DNA of 64,000 bases from Corynebacterium kutscheri (GCF_000980835.1 NZ_CP011312.1:372001-436000), one strand, 5' to 3'; shown: positions 29,122 to 39,318, numbered from the stretch's first letter. Notes: generated by a model not told the origin, from the letters alone. Numbers and translations: made by a program.

Positions 29122-29547
29122 ATGGGATCAATGCGTGATGCTGTGTCGGAGAAGGTCGACAATATCCGGCTCCACCACCACGGATTGAAAACACACCGGC
29201 TAGGTTTTCTTATTCGCCCCTGCACCCTGGCTGCGGGATGGATCATTACTATCGTTGGACTTATTGCTATCCCTTTGCCTGGGCCTGGTTGGCTTACCGT
29301 TTTTGTTGGCATCGGTGTGCTCTCGCTAGAGCTGCACTGGGCAAAACGGCTGCTTAATTGGGGAGTACGTTTTTATGAACGCTTTTTTGCTTGGTATCAC
29401 ATACAAAGTAAAAAAGTACGCTATGGCCTTGTTGCCGCCACCTGTGCTTGTGCCTGGATTGCCGTTATTGGGGTTTTATTTATTTCCTGGAAAGTTGGTG
29501 CGATACCAGCACTGAACCCGGTGATAGAAGCCGTTCTCAACGTCTGA
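29122..29547 (+). CDS. PGPGW-motif small membrane protein inside the ESX locus
   Basis: A 141-residue protein of the TIGR02611 / PGPGW transmembrane family. The hallmark PLPGPGWLTVFVGIGVLSLE lies near residue 55, within two closely spaced helices; a third helix lies near the C-terminus. AAAGGAG precedes the ATG. Function is unknown to me. It sits between eccB and the convergent mycosin gene; the two 3' ends overlap by 11 bp. It is not a known ESX core part, and its presence here may simply be an ancestral neighbour. Confidence 0.8.
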   Translation: MGSMRDAVSEKVDNIRLHHHGLKTHRLGFLIRPCTLAAGWIITIVGLIAIPLPGPGWLTVFVGIGVLSLELHWAKRLLNWGVRFYERFFAWYHIQSKKVRYGLVAATCACAWIAVIGVLFISWKVGAIPALNPVIEAVLNV

Positions 29548-30709
29548 ATTTTTCTGCGGCAATAATAAAGAAAAAGATAAGCCCAGCAATAATCCCAAAA
29601 AATAGTGCCGTGTGTTTTATAAAAACACGCGGTGTTTGCTTTTCGACGACCAATGCCTGCGGTTGATAGTCTGGCTTTGGTATAGGGTAGGCGTCGATAA
29701 GCCCAAGAGCATGGGGAATATCAATAAAACCAGTGCTAGGATCAACTGCGGCAAACAGATACTCACGTAACTGAGCCGGTGAATAGTGCGGATACCGCTG
29801 TTTAATGAGGGCAACTAGTCCACTGACTGCTGGAGCCGCGAAACTTGTGCCTTCAAAAGGTGTGAAATTTTGCCCTTGTAATAACCCCATCGCCATGCCA
29901 TCGCCTCGCGGGGAGAGCCCAGCCGGACAGGATCCGAGCGCCGAAAGATGTTTATGCGGAGTAACTAAGGTGTAATCCGTTTGATAATAAGGATCAACAT
30001 TTGCCCCAACACCTAAAACCAGTGGATGATGTGCTGGATAAATAGTGCTATTTTGTGGGCATTCTGGGGTGGTATTGCCTAACGAAGAAACAATAACTAC
30101 CCCTGCTTCTTCTGCACGATGGATTGCCGCATCAAAACTAGTGGTATCAACATCGGGGGTACCAGGTGGGATACACGCAACCACAGAAGTGTTAATTACT
30201 TGTGCACCTTGTTCTACTGCAAGAACAATGGCATCGCCTAAAGTATCTAGGGTACCGCTAACATGTGGATTATCTGCCCGGTGCAATAAAGAACTAGATT
30301 GACGAATACTAATAATCTGAGCATCCGGAGCCACTCCAATAATATCGTCATCACCGGGTCTAGCCGCGATAATACCGGCGACAATAGTGCCATGACCATC
30401 GCAATCATCATAACTATTGCCATGGCCTAAGAGATCACCACCATTAATTACCCCACCTAAACGAGGATGGTTAGCTACTCCAGTATCAATCACTGCAACT
30501 TTAATGCCTTTTCCAGTGGCAAAAGAATGAGCCTTACGGATGTTATCGCTGATATGAGCCTGCTGGTTCAGCGCTTCCGCCGTGGCCGGCTGACTATTAG
30601 GACAATTCGGTTGCGCATTGACATGCGCAACAACCGGGGATAATGAAATGGTAGCAATACCTAATCCAACACTGATTGCTAGGGCAATAAAAACAGTAAA
30701 AATTCTCAT
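29537..30709 (-). CDS. mycP: Mycosin, ESX-associated subtilisin-like protease
   Basis: A 390-residue membrane-anchored serine protease with a signal peptide. The catalytic triad is intact: Asp75 in VAVIDTGVA, His106 in DCDGHGTIVAG and Ser289 in FEGTSFAAPAVSG. A Pro-rich linker and a C-terminal membrane helix (HTALFFGIIAGLIFFFIIAA) anchor it to the outer face of the membrane. Mycosins stabilise the ESX complex and process substrates in mycobacteria. ATG overlaps the eccD stop by 4 bp, so the two are coupled. Confidence 0.95.
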   Translation of the reverse strand: MRIFTVFIALAISVGLGIATISLSPVVAHVNAQPNCPNSQPATAEALNQQAHISDNIRKAHSFATGKGIKVAVIDTGVANHPRLGGVINGGDLLGHGNSYDDCDGHGTIVAGIIAARPGDDDIIGVAPDAQIISIRQSSSLLHRADNPHVSGTLDTLGDAIVLAVEQGAQVINTSVVACIPPGTPDVDTTSFDAAIHRAEEAGVVIVSSLGNTTPECPQNSTIYPAHHPLVLGVGANVDPYYQTDYTLVTPHKHLSALGSCPAGLSPRGDGMAMGLLQGQNFTPFEGTSFAAPAVSGLVALIKQRYPHYSPAQLREYLFAAVDPSTGFIDIPHALGLIDAYPIPKPDYQPQALVVEKQTPRVFIKHTALFFGIIAGLIFFFIIAAEKFRR

Positions 30710-32088
30710 GCCCCTAAACCTCGGATTAATGCAAAAATACCCATGAGATGCAGTGTTAAGGGTAAAGAAGCAGCGATCATCAATGATTCACCACGTTCAA
30801 TCCACTGCAGGGTCGTTGGGGTAGTAGTAGCTAAAAAGCGTGCCCACAAGGGTGTAGTAGCTAGCGTGAGGATTGGTAATACAGCCGCGACTATTGATAA
30901 CCAATGTGCTTGTACACAGCACGCAGCCGTTGCAATACTAATAATGCCAGGAATCCAGGTTGCCCATAAAGCAATAGGACTTATATAACGGTGGGAATGA
31001 ATAATGAGGGCACCGCCGATAACTAGACATAGTGCTTGTAAGAAACCTGACTGATGATCGGGATACAACATAATAAGTAGCAATGCGCCACTACAACTTA
31101 ACCCTAGGCCAGCCATAATGCCGTCGAAAAGCTGAGATGCGTTTAGTGCTTTTATAGCTTGTTGACTATCGCAGGTAGTAATTGGTTGATCAATCGCACC
31201 GGAAGGAAGTTGTGGTACACGCAGCCCAACAAGAGCAGTAGCTATTCGGGGAGCGATAATCATGCCCGTGGTAGCAAGAGATAAGACGAGAGCCGCAGCC
31301 CCAATGAGCCAGCCATGTTCTGAGCCATAAATACCTGGTCGATATAACCAGATGCTGATCGCAGCAAAAGCTATACACAGACAAAAAGTAATAAGTGCAG
31401 CACCTTCTTGGAGCACGCAATGCTTTAGCCAAAGGCCGATCCCACTAATAACGATAATGCTTATAACTACGACAAGAATAAGTAACGCGCTTTCTAGACG
31501 CTGCGTATGCGCGCCGGGAAAACCAAAGATGGCCAGTACCAGCGACACACTGCTTATAACTGCGGTAAGTGGTACATAACTAAAACTAGCGCGAGCAAGC
31601 ACTAACCCTAAACATAAAGTGCTTAAAACACTTCCCGAGATAACCAAAGGCAGCGTATGAGAAAACTGAAAACTCAGAATAGATAAACCAAAAATTCCAG
31701 CACACACTGAGGTTTCTTCGAAAAGCTGTGAAAAATAGGTATGCGGTTTTGTTTTATGGCGGGAACTTACTTGTTCGATGGCTTCTGCCGTGTCACTGGC
31801 AGTTTCTAATGGCTGCTGACGTTTAGGTGATAACAAAATAATGCTGCCGTGGTGAAGACCGGCATCAATAAGTGCAAGCGCAGGATCAATGATGGTACCG
31901 CTGGCCGTGCGAGCTTGCCAAGAAACAGTGATATGTGGAGCGTCGATAAGTTTTAGAATATCGGGAAGAATTTCACTTATAGAACTAGTTGCCGGCAGGC
32001 TTAAATCAGTTCCTTCACGGATTCTGGAAACATCGTCGCCAAGGTCAACGCGAACATGGACTCTGAGGTTATGGTCGATAAGCGCCAC
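30706..32088 (-). CDS. eccD: Type VII secretion integral membrane protein EccD
   Basis: About 460 residues. GTG at 32088 is preferred because GGAG lies 7 bp upstream and the encoded text then begins at the ubiquitin-like domain (DHNLRVHVRVDLGDD); an open frame extends to a TTG at 32121. The ubiquitin-like domain covers about residues 5-85. After a short linker come eleven or so membrane helices, the usual EccD layout. It forms the channel vestibule of the ESX complex. The stop overlaps the start of mycP, and eccC is transcribed divergently. Confidence 0.92.
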   Translation of the reverse strand: MALIDHNLRVHVRVDLGDDVSRIREGTDLSLPATSSISEILPDILKLIDAPHITVSWQARTASGTIIDPALALIDAGLHHGSIILLSPKRQQPLETASDTAEAIEQVSSRHKTKPHTYFSQLFEETSVCAGIFGLSILSFQFSHTLPLVISGSVLSTLCLGLVLARASFSYVPLTAVISSVSLVLAIFGFPGAHTQRLESALLILVVVISIIVISGIGLWLKHCVLQEGAALITFCLCIAFAAISIWLYRPGIYGSEHGWLIGAAALVLSLATTGMIIAPRIATALVGLRVPQLPSGAIDQPITTCDSQQAIKALNASQLFDGIMAGLGLSCSGALLLIMLYPDHQSGFLQALCLVIGGALIIHSHRYISPIALWATWIPGIISIATAACCVQAHWLSIVAAVLPILTLATTPLWARFLATTTPTTLQWIERGESLMIAASLPLTLHLMGIFALIRGLGA

Positions 32089-32376
32089 AAGAAAACTCCA
32101 CAGTAAAACGACCGGCACCAACTTTTAGGGCACACGGTGACAATATTGTTTGCTAATTGTTTTCTGACCTCTAAGCGTTAACTACCACACGGTGATAGCT
32201 AGAACATCGGTGAAAAATGGGCATACCGAATATCCCTATAGTGGCTTAGAATAAAAAATCTGTCTAGTCGTTGTGGGAAATGCGATAAGACTTAAAACAG
32301 CCAGTGAGATAAAAAACCTGGTTGGAAAACAGTAGGTGACGAGCCCTTTTTACCTAGGTGAAAAGGGAAAAACCTT

Positions 32377-35300
32377 ATGAGTACGTCTAGCATGGCTGAG
32401 GTTGGTGCCAGTTTTGCCACCGCAGCAGAGACAACAAACACGTCAGTACCGCATCGCAGTGGTACAACTGGGGCAGTGCTTTCTCCCTCTGAAATAGGGC
32501 AGCAACGAGAAGAACAGACACTGCAACAGTTAACACAGCCTGGTTTCCCACCAAACAATAGGCAACAGACTAGAGCTAAAACAGCTAGTGCTAATCGAAC
32601 CAAGACGGAATTAGCTAGTGCTAATCGACCAACAGATTTTTTAGTACCAGAACTCTTACTCAACCAGCGCGACCCTTATCCACCACTGCCAACTGGAACC
32701 CTTGATGTCGATCCAATTCCAGCGGCGGTTAAAACACATCCCCTGCCATTATTACGATTGCTCATGCCGATTGTCATGATTGTGATGGTCATAGCCATGG
32801 TCGGATTAATTGTGCTTGCTGGTGGCGTACTTAACCCCATGTATATGCTTTTCCCACTGATGATGGTGATGAGCATGCTCATGATGTTTTCTCCCGCAGC
32901 AGGTGAAGATGTTGATGAAACCCGGCGCGTTTATTTACGCCATCTATCAGCACTAAAAGATCAGGCACTCAAAAATGGTTCGATTCAACGCGAACATGAG
33001 TGCTTGCATCATCCGGATCCTAAAGATTTGTGGTCTTTGATCGGAAGCCGGCGCATGTGGGAACGCGCCGGGGAGGATGAGGACGCCTTAGCTATTCGGC
33101 TTGGAACTGGTGATGCTGCTTTGTGCACACCGGTAGAGGTACCTCATTCGGGTTCACCAGAAGATTTAGATCCGGTGTGTATGGTGATTTTGCATCATAC
33201 GGTTGCCGCGGTATCCACTGTGGCAGATATACCGATAGTGCTTCAATTGCCGGCTTTTAAAGTGATTGGTATTCATGGTGAAAAAGCTCGGGACTTAGCG
33301 GCAGCGATAATAGCCCAATTGGCTTATCATCATGGGCCAGAAGCAGTGGAAATACAAGCGCATGGGTGCGGTTTTGAGTGGGTAGATTGGCTACCGCATA
33401 CCCGGCCACGGGTAACAAAAGCGATGCATAGAATATTGGTTATTGATGATTCTGTTCATTGTGACCAAGAGTTATTTGATGACTCATGGACGTGCATTAT
33501 CAATGTCAATCATCGGGCAGATTCACTTTTAGGGCGGTGGGCTGAAGAAGAAGGGTTGGTTCTTTCCGCTGGTGAGTTATTGCGTGCACATACCGAATCT
33601 GGTGCTGAGGTTTTAGGGGTTCCAGATTGTTTGACTCCTGGGGAAGCATTAAGTTTCGCTCGGCAATTAAGTGCTTATCGACGCCTAGCCCATAGCGCAG
33701 GATCATCAGCTGATCTGCGAAAACTACTAGGGATTCAGGAAATAACCGCACAGGTCATTGAATCTTTGTGGCAGCCTCGGGGCATACGACGGCTCAGTGT
33801 GCCTATTGGTGTACAACAGCGTGGCATGGGGCTATCGCTAGATATAAAAGAAGCAGCTCATGGTGGTATGGGGCCTCATGGGTTGTGTGTTGGGGCAACT
33901 GGCAGTGGGAAATCTGAATTACTACGCACTCTAGTATTAGCTATGGCAGCAACGCATAGCCCAGAAGAACTTAATTTTGTGCTGGTTGATTTCAAAGGTG
34001 GCGCTACCTTTTTAGGTTTGGATGCTTTGCCGCATATTTCGGCTGTTATTACTAATCTTGCCGATGAATCCATCCTGGTAGAACGTATGCATGATGCGAT
34101 CTCTGGGGAGATGAACCGTCGCCAAGAATTGCTGCGACAAGCCGGTAATTTTGTCAATGTTGGTGAATACACTGCTGCGCGGAAACAGAATTCAGACTTA
34201 CCTGCCTTACCGACACTTTTTATTGTTGTCGATGAGTTTTCGGAATTACTTGGTCAACATCCTGATTTTGCTGATTTATTTGTTGCTGTAGGAAGGTTGG
34301 GACGCTCATTACATATTCACTTATTACTTGCTTCACAGCGTCTTGATGAAGGCCGATTGCGAGGCTTAGAAACCCATCTAAGTTATCGCATTGGTTTAAA
34401 AACTTTTTCTGCTGCGGAATCACGCCAGGTTTTAGGAGTACCTGATGCATACCATCTGCCTAATCAACCCGGAGTGGGCTATTTAAAGACCAGTTCGCAG
34501 GAGTTAATCCGGTTTCGGGCTTCCTATGTTTCTGGACCATTAATGGTAGAACATGCACGTTCTTATTCTGCCCAGGGAGTGCAGTTGTGGCAGGGCTGGG
34601 ATGATGCGGAGGCGAATACTGAATGTGAGCGCACTCCGGATCCGCAGGGGCGCACTTTGGTGGAAGTAGTTGCCGAAGCCACCACTGAGGTAGCTCGCCG
34701 TTATCGACAGCACGCACATCCAATATGGCTGCCCCCATTGCCAGAGTCACTACCGATTAATGAAGTAGCAGGTAATACGAATTGTGAGTATGGTACGCAT
34801 GCGAAAAAACCAGCAGGTATAGCACTTTCTGCTGGTGATACTGGATTTTTAAAAGCTGGCATTGGAATTATTGATCGTCCCTATCACCAGCGTCAGGATA
34901 TTTTCGTGGTAGATTTCTCCGGCCAAGGTGGGCACTTAGCCATTAGTGGCGGCCCGCGAAGTGGAAAAACAATGGCACTACGCTCAACGGTGGTATCGCT
35001 TTCTGCTGGGCATAGCCCAACACAAGTGCGATTTTATGTACTCGATCTTGCCGGTACTAGCCTAAAACACTTAGAACGGCTACCACATGTGGCAGCGGTA
35101 GCCGGAAGGACAGAAACAGAAAAAGTTCAGCGCATTATTGATGAAGTGAGCGGTCTTATTGATTGCCCGGAACAATGTCACACTTTTTTAATTATTGATG
35201 GCTGGCATGTGGTCGCACATGATTATGAAGCTGCATTAGAACAACTTGAGCGCATTGCTGTTGATGGATTATCAGCTAATGTGCACCTAGTTTTAAGTAC

Positions 35301-36276
35301 TCCTCGGTGGACAACCTTGCGTCCAGCGATTAGAGATTTGATCTCACAGCGCATTGAGTTAAAACTAGGCGAACCGCTGGATTCGCTTATTGATCGCAAA
35401 GCTCAAGCTGCTCTGCCAGCTCGTGGTGGGTTAGGGCTAACCACCGCTGGTGAACACATGCTGGTAGCTATGAGCACTGGGCAAGATATCGGTCATGTAT
35501 GTCAGCTTTATAGTGCTGATAAGCAGGCGCCAAAGCTAAAGATGTTGCCTGCTCAATTGATGTTGCATCAGATACCAGCTGGTGTTGGAATTGCCCTAGG
35601 TATTGGGGGCAAAGATCTAGGCCGGATTGCTTGGCAGCCACAATCTAGCTCACATATCTTGTGCTTAGGTAATCAAGGCAGTGGTAAGTCGACGTTCTTG
35701 CGCACTATTGCTGCCGGAATTACCCGCTATGGGCGAGAAAATGCTCGTATAGTACTTATCGATCATCGCCGCGCCCATTTAGCGGCGGTGGAAGAAACAA
35801 TGCTGGCCGCCTATGCAGCTAGTACCGTTCAGAGTGAACAAGTCCTTAACGATACTGTAATTACCCTGCGCAAACGACTACCCGGTGCAGATATCACTCC
35901 GGCACAATTAAAGAGCCGCTCCTGGTGGAGCGGGCCAGATATTTTCGTGCTTATCGACGATCTTGATCTGGTACCGGAACACCTTTTCCATGAGCTTGTG
36001 GAACTGATTCCACATTCACGAGATATTGGACTACACCTTGTGTTAGCACGAAAAGTGGGCGGGGTACAACGCGCGTTATATCAAAAATTCTTAGCAGCGG
36101 TGAAAGACCAAATTCCCACCGTTATTATTTTGGACGCAGATAAAGATGAAGGGCCACTTTTTGGTCTTCGACCAGGAGCCCAACCATGCGGACGCGGCGT
36201 TTTTATTGATCGGGGTATAAACCATGGTTTATGCCAGATTGCATGCAGTGATGCTATGGAACAGGAGCTGTCATGA
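32377..36276 (+). CDS. eccC: Type VII secretion ATPase EccC (fused EccCa-EccCb)
   Basis: A 1299-residue motor protein. Two membrane helices lie at about residues 125-172. Three FtsK/SpoIIIE-type ATPase domains follow, with Walker A motifs GATGSGKS (506-513), GGPRSGKT (858-865) and GNQGSGKS (1098-1105). Only the first has a full Walker B DE (LFIVVDEFSEL); the second reads LIIDGWH and the third VLIDDLD, so domain 1 is the likely active motor and domains 2-3 bind substrate signals, as in other EccC proteins. The fused form is typical of ESX-4-like systems. It overlaps the next gene by 4 bp (ATGA). Confidence 0.95.
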   Translation: MSTSSMAEVGASFATAAETTNTSVPHRSGTTGAVLSPSEIGQQREEQTLQQLTQPGFPPNNRQQTRAKTASANRTKTELASANRPTDFLVPELLLNQRDPYPPLPTGTLDVDPIPAAVKTHPLPLLRLLMPIVMIVMVIAMVGLIVLAGGVLNPMYMLFPLMMVMSMLMMFSPAAGEDVDETRRVYLRHLSALKDQALKNGSIQREHECLHHPDPKDLWSLIGSRRMWERAGEDEDALAIRLGTGDAALCTPVEVPHSGSPEDLDPVCMVILHHTVAAVSTVADIPIVLQLPAFKVIGIHGEKARDLAAAIIAQLAYHHGPEAVEIQAHGCGFEWVDWLPHTRPRVTKAMHRILVIDDSVHCDQELFDDSWTCIINVNHRADSLLGRWAEEEGLVLSAGELLRAHTESGAEVLGVPDCLTPGEALSFARQLSAYRRLAHSAGSSADLRKLLGIQEITAQVIESLWQPRGIRRLSVPIGVQQRGMGLSLDIKEAAHGGMGPHGLCVGATGSGKSELLRTLVLAMAATHSPEELNFVLVDFKGGATFLGLDALPHISAVITNLADESILVERMHDAISGEMNRRQELLRQAGNFVNVGEYTAARKQNSDLPALPTLFIVVDEFSELLGQHPDFADLFVAVGRLGRSLHIHLLLASQRLDEGRLRGLETHLSYRIGLKTFSAAESRQVLGVPDAYHLPNQPGVGYLKTSSQELIRFRASYVSGPLMVEHARSYSAQGVQLWQGWDDAEANTECERTPDPQGRTLVEVVAEATTEVARRYRQHAHPIWLPPLPESLPINEVAGNTNCEYGTHAKKPAGIALSAGDTGFLKAGIGIIDRPYHQRQDIFVVDFSGQGGHLAISGGPRSGKTMALRSTVVSLSAGHSPTQVRFYVLDLAGTSLKHLERLPHVAAVAGRTETEKVQRIIDEVSGLIDCPEQCHTFLIIDGWHVVAHDYEAALEQLERIAVDGLSANVHLVLSTPRWTTLRPAIRDLISQRIELKLGEPLDSLIDRKAQAALPARGGLGLTTAGEHMLVAMSTGQDIGHVCQLYSADKQAPKLKMLPAQLMLHQIPAGVGIALGIGGKDLGRIAWQPQSSSHILCLGNQGSGKSTFLRTIAAGITRYGRENARIVLIDHRRAHLAAVEETMLAAYAASTVQSEQVLNDTVITLRKRLPGADITPAQLKSRSWWSGPDIFVLIDDLDLVPEHLFHELVELIPHSRDIGLHLVLARKVGGVQRALYQKFLAAVKDQIPTVIILDADKDEGPLFGLRPGAQPCGRGVFIDRGINHGLCQIACSDAMEQELS

Positions 36277-37367
36277 AAACAGTGCCCCAAGAAAAATCAG
36301 AAAAACCACCTGTACCAGGTTGCTCCGCACCAGAAAACAGCTGGACTGGTACGTACAGTGATAATGACAGTCCACAGCTAGAAATTATAATTTTGGAAGC
36401 AGCCACTATTTTTGAGGGCAGCGAAACCGTTTATCGTTATGATCTTCCGGCACAGGGAATTATTGACCGGTGGGCGCTCAGCGCAGTCATTGAACAAGCT
36501 CAGCAGCTTCTTCCTACCTGGCCGTCAGCTACCGTAAGCATTAGTGCACCGGCAGATATGTATGATCTGGTGGCGCAGATGTTTATGGCTAAAGGGGTAC
36601 ATATTTGTGCGAGTCAGCCAGAAAAATCCACACACTCTGGCCAGAGCCTTTCCGGATTGAATAAGCAGGTCAGTAGAAAAATACCTCAGTTTCCAGAAGA
36701 AAAAATGAGGCTTACCCAATGGTTTCATCCTTTTTATCTGGTGATTTTTATTGTTGTTCTTGGTGTTTGTGTACTGAGCTGGTGGACAATTTCTACTACT
36801 AAACCGGGATTAGTTGCGCGTGGTAGTACTAGCTCATCATTAAGCCACGATGAGCAATTAGCACATTCCGGTGCCGTAGCCTCACCAAGTGTTACGACGG
36901 CATTTGATACTCATGTACCAAATATTAAGCAGGAACAATCGGAGACAATTTTAGAAAGCCAACGCTTATCTTTTGAAGGCATAAGCGTGGAGTTGCCTAG
37001 TGGCTATGAGCTGATTCGACGAGTAGAAACCCCACGAGTTATCACCGCTTATGGGCGTGATCCTGAACTACGCATTTTAATGGCTATTGACTCGACTAAA
37101 GCAGCTCCTGCTGAGGCGGTATACCAAGAGATAGAAAAACAAATATCTGAGGACCCGCAGCTTATTGTGACGCATGCGTTAGAACTAGATCATGATGCAC
37201 GCATTGTGACATATAAGGAAATAACTCCTGACGGATCAGCTGTGCTGTGGGCAAGCTGGGTGGAAGGAGAAGACTTGTTTTCGGTGGGGTGTCATACCAA
37301 AACGGAAGCAACATTTGCCCAGCGTGCAGCATGTCGAGCTGCTGCGAATTCCCTCATGCGGGGGTAA
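36273..37367 (+). CDS. Type VII secretion-associated protein, TIGR03931 family
   Basis: A 364-residue protein with one membrane helix at about residues 152-174 (YLVIFIVVLGVCVLSWW) between a cytoplasmic N-terminal half and an exported C-terminal domain (FEGISVELPSGYELIRRVE onward). This matches actinobacterial T7SS-associated proteins encoded directly after eccC. Its role in secretion is unknown. Start codon overlaps the eccC stop. A gap of 173 bp then separates it from the WXG100 genes, which have their own strong ribosome-binding site. Confidence 0.85.
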   Translation: MKTVPQEKSEKPPVPGCSAPENSWTGTYSDNDSPQLEIIILEAATIFEGSETVYRYDLPAQGIIDRWALSAVIEQAQQLLPTWPSATVSISAPADMYDLVAQMFMAKGVHICASQPEKSTHSGQSLSGLNKQVSRKIPQFPEEKMRLTQWFHPFYLVIFIVVLGVCVLSWWTISTTKPGLVARGSTSSSLSHDEQLAHSGAVASPSVTTAFDTHVPNIKQEQSETILESQRLSFEGISVELPSGYELIRRVETPRVITAYGRDPELRILMAIDSTKAAPAEAVYQEIEKQISEDPQLIVTHALELDHDARIVTYKEITPDGSAVLWASWVEGEDLFSVGCHTKTEATFAQRAACRAAANSLMRG

Positions 37368-37540
37368 TGAGAAAAATGTTTTCCCATTGATGTCACTATT
37401 CGACCCTTTTTTCCGTCTAACTTCTTTGACTCGCTCGTTCGTCTTCGACGCAACTATCGCGGGCAACGTATATACCTAACCAAAAGATGATCTTTGCTCA
37501 TGGTGAGATGATCGTCGCTAAGCAAAAGGAGGAATGAAAG

Positions 37541-37855
37541 ATGGCACTGTTTCGTACCGAATCTGATGTCATGATCGCAACTGCTGGACGCGTTGATGGC
37601 ACCAATAACGAGGTTCAAGCAGAGCTAACTCGTCTGCGCGGTGTGGTTGATTCCGTGCGTGGAGCATGGGCTGGGCAAGCACAGGTGAGCTTTGACAGTT
37701 TAATGCAGCGATGGAATCAGTCTGCAACGGAGCTTCAGCAAGCACTGCAGGCAATTAGCGACAACATTCGCAGCAATGCGCGCAACTTCGACAGTGTGGA
37801 AGCTGACAATGCCCAAGCCTTTGCCAATGTTGGTGGACAAGGGCTCAACCTCTAA
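37541..37855 (+). CDS. esxB: WXG100 protein, EsxB/CFP-10-like
   Basis: A 104-residue secreted helical-hairpin protein. The turn motif WAG lies in VRGAWAGQAQVSFDSLM at about residue 45. Two amphipathic helices flank it. AAGGAGGAAT gives a very strong ribosome-binding site. It probably forms a heterodimer with the next gene product and is exported by the ESX machinery encoded just upstream. No clear YxxxD/E export signal was found in its C-terminal tail (NARNFDSVEADNAQAFANVG). Which partner equals EsxA or EsxB is a convention inferred from order. Confidence 0.88.
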   Translation: MALFRTESDVMIATAGRVDGTNNEVQAELTRLRGVVDSVRGAWAGQAQVSFDSLMQRWNQSATELQQALQAISDNIRSNARNFDSVEADNAQAFANVGGQGLNL

Positions 37856-37925
37856 GTGGGAAAACCTCGATTTTTTACTTTATTGATGCCTGTAGGGCAC
37901 AAATCTTATGAAAGGAACCGAACCG

Positions 37926-38213
37926 ATGGACATGATTAAGTATGGTTTTGGCGAAATTGAAGCCGCCGCTGGTGATATTCAATCTACCTCTGGGCGCATT
38001 AACGCTTTGCTCGACAACCTCAAATCACACATTCAACCCATGGTCACTACCTGGGAGGGTAGCTCGGCTACCGCTTATATGCAGGCGCAGCAGAAATGGG
38101 ATCGTGCGGCAGCAGAACTAAATACCGTGCTGGCTACCATCGCTAATACCGTGCGTCAAGGAAATGATCATATGAGTGAGGTCAACCGTATGGCAGCTGC
38201 TTCGTGGAGCTAA
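37926..38213 (+). CDS. esxA: WXG100 protein, EsxA/ESAT-6-like
   Basis: A 95-residue WXG100 protein with motif WEG in MVTTWEGSSATAYMQAQQKW. ATG 37926 is preferred over ATG 37908 because AAAGGA (37910-37915) lies between them at good spacing and the product then has the normal length. It ends in AAASWS. It lies 70 bp after its partner gene and probably forms the 1:1 substrate dimer. A 661-bp gap follows before rplM. Confidence 0.9.
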   Translation: MDMIKYGFGEIEAAAGDIQSTSGRINALLDNLKSHIQPMVTTWEGSSATAYMQAQQKWDRAAAELNTVLATIANTVRQGNDHMSEVNRMAAASWS

Positions 38214-38874
38214 ATACAGTAAAAGACCAACTCAAGTTAAAAAACAGCGAGTATTTTCTTTACCTATTTGTTCATGCGCCAACTACCGATAGATAAGTGG
38301 AAAACTGACCTCACACTTGTCCTAGCACCACGGTGGAAAAGTGGTCTCATCGTGTAACGGGCATTACCGATGAACGCTACCGACTGGTTGGCAGCATGTA
38401 TAACACTAGTACTTCATACTTATTTGAGGAGGAACATATTAAAAATAGTAATAAAACTACAACACATATAATGACCGAACCCATTATTAGGGCTTCGTCA
38501 CTAACTGAATAACAAATTTCCCACCACCGGTCGCGTTACAACTATCCATCTTCCCCAGACCGCTAGCTCGCGCCGGTGCCTATCGCCTGTGCATATGCTC
38601 CCTAAAAAGTATGCGCAGGCGATTTTAATACCCGTTGTGATTACTCACTATTACCTAAGGAAGCTTTGTCTAGATGCATGAAGATGCCGGAAAGCAAAAG
38701 ATCAAAGTTGCTTTAGCCGTTTATGCTCAAGTAAAGTTGTGCACCTATGTGTGTAAAGCGTGCTTTGGGTACGCAGCAGCACCTTTCGGGTCACCACCGG
38801 CCGCCGAATGGGATCGCTTTTATAACACAAATTGGCTGGCAGCTTTAAAGACAGACTTAATTTAAGGAGTCACA
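38214..38874. other. Long gap between esxA and rplM
   Basis: A 661-bp stretch without a supported gene. It holds a 59-codon frame (GTG 38333 to TAA 38512, beginning VEKWSHRVTGITDERYRLVG) with no good ribosome-binding site, a hairpin at 38582-38623, and a 63-codon frame (38674-38865) that runs into the rplM ribosome-binding region. Neither frame resembles a known protein. The second half probably carries the rplM promoter and leader. Confidence 0.4.
38582..38623 (+). terminator. Hairpin between esxA and rplM
   Basis: ATCGCCTGTGCATA (38582-38595) pairs with TATGCGCAGGCGAT (38610-38623), with one G-T wobble, followed by TTTAATA. It probably separates the ESX unit from rplM-rpsI. Confidence 0.75.
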
Positions 38875-39318
38875 GTGTCTACTTACCACCCAAAGGACGG
38901 TGACATTACCCGCAAGTGGTACGTCATCGACGCCACCGACGTGGTTCTGGGCCGTCTTGCAACCCACGCAGCTAATTTGTTGCGCGGCAAGGGCAAGCCA
39001 CAGTTCGCACCTAACGTTGACTGCGGTGACCATGTTATCGTGATCAACGCTGACAAAATCCACGTTTCCTCCAACAAGCGTGAGCGCGAGTTCCGCTACC
39101 GTCACTCTGGCTACCCAGGTGGCCTGAAGACTCTGACTCTTGGTCGCTCTCTAGAGCTGCACCCAGAGCGTGTTATCGAGGAATCTATTCGTGGCATGAT
39201 GCCACATAACCGTCTAAGCCGTGCGTCAGTAAAGAAGCTGCACGTATTTGCCGGTTCCGAACACCCATACGCTTCTCAGAAGCCTGAGACCTACGAGATC
39301 AAGCAGGTGGCACAGTGA
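38875..39318 (+). CDS. rplM: 50S ribosomal protein L13
   Basis: A 147-residue early-assembly protein of the large subunit. Conserved segments include [48 protein letters not shown] and [13 protein letters not shown] start after AAGGAG. The stop overlaps the rpsI start by 4 bp (GTGA), the standard rplM-rpsI pair. Confidence 0.98.
   Translation: MSTYHPKDGDITRKWYVIDATDVVLGRLATHAANLLRGKGKPQFAPNVDCGDHVIVINADKIHVSSNKREREFRYRHSGYPGGLKTLTLGRSLELHPERVIEESIRGMMPHNRLSRASVKKLHVFAGSEHPYASQKPETYEIKQVAQ

Noticed and set aside
38214..38640. Actinobacterial 6C-type small RNA in the esxA-rplM gap
   Set aside because: The hairpins lack the C-rich loops of that family.
38674..38865. 63-codon frame just before rplM
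   Set aside because: It runs into the rplM ribosome-binding region, lacks a convincing start signal and resembles nothing known; more likely leader sequence.
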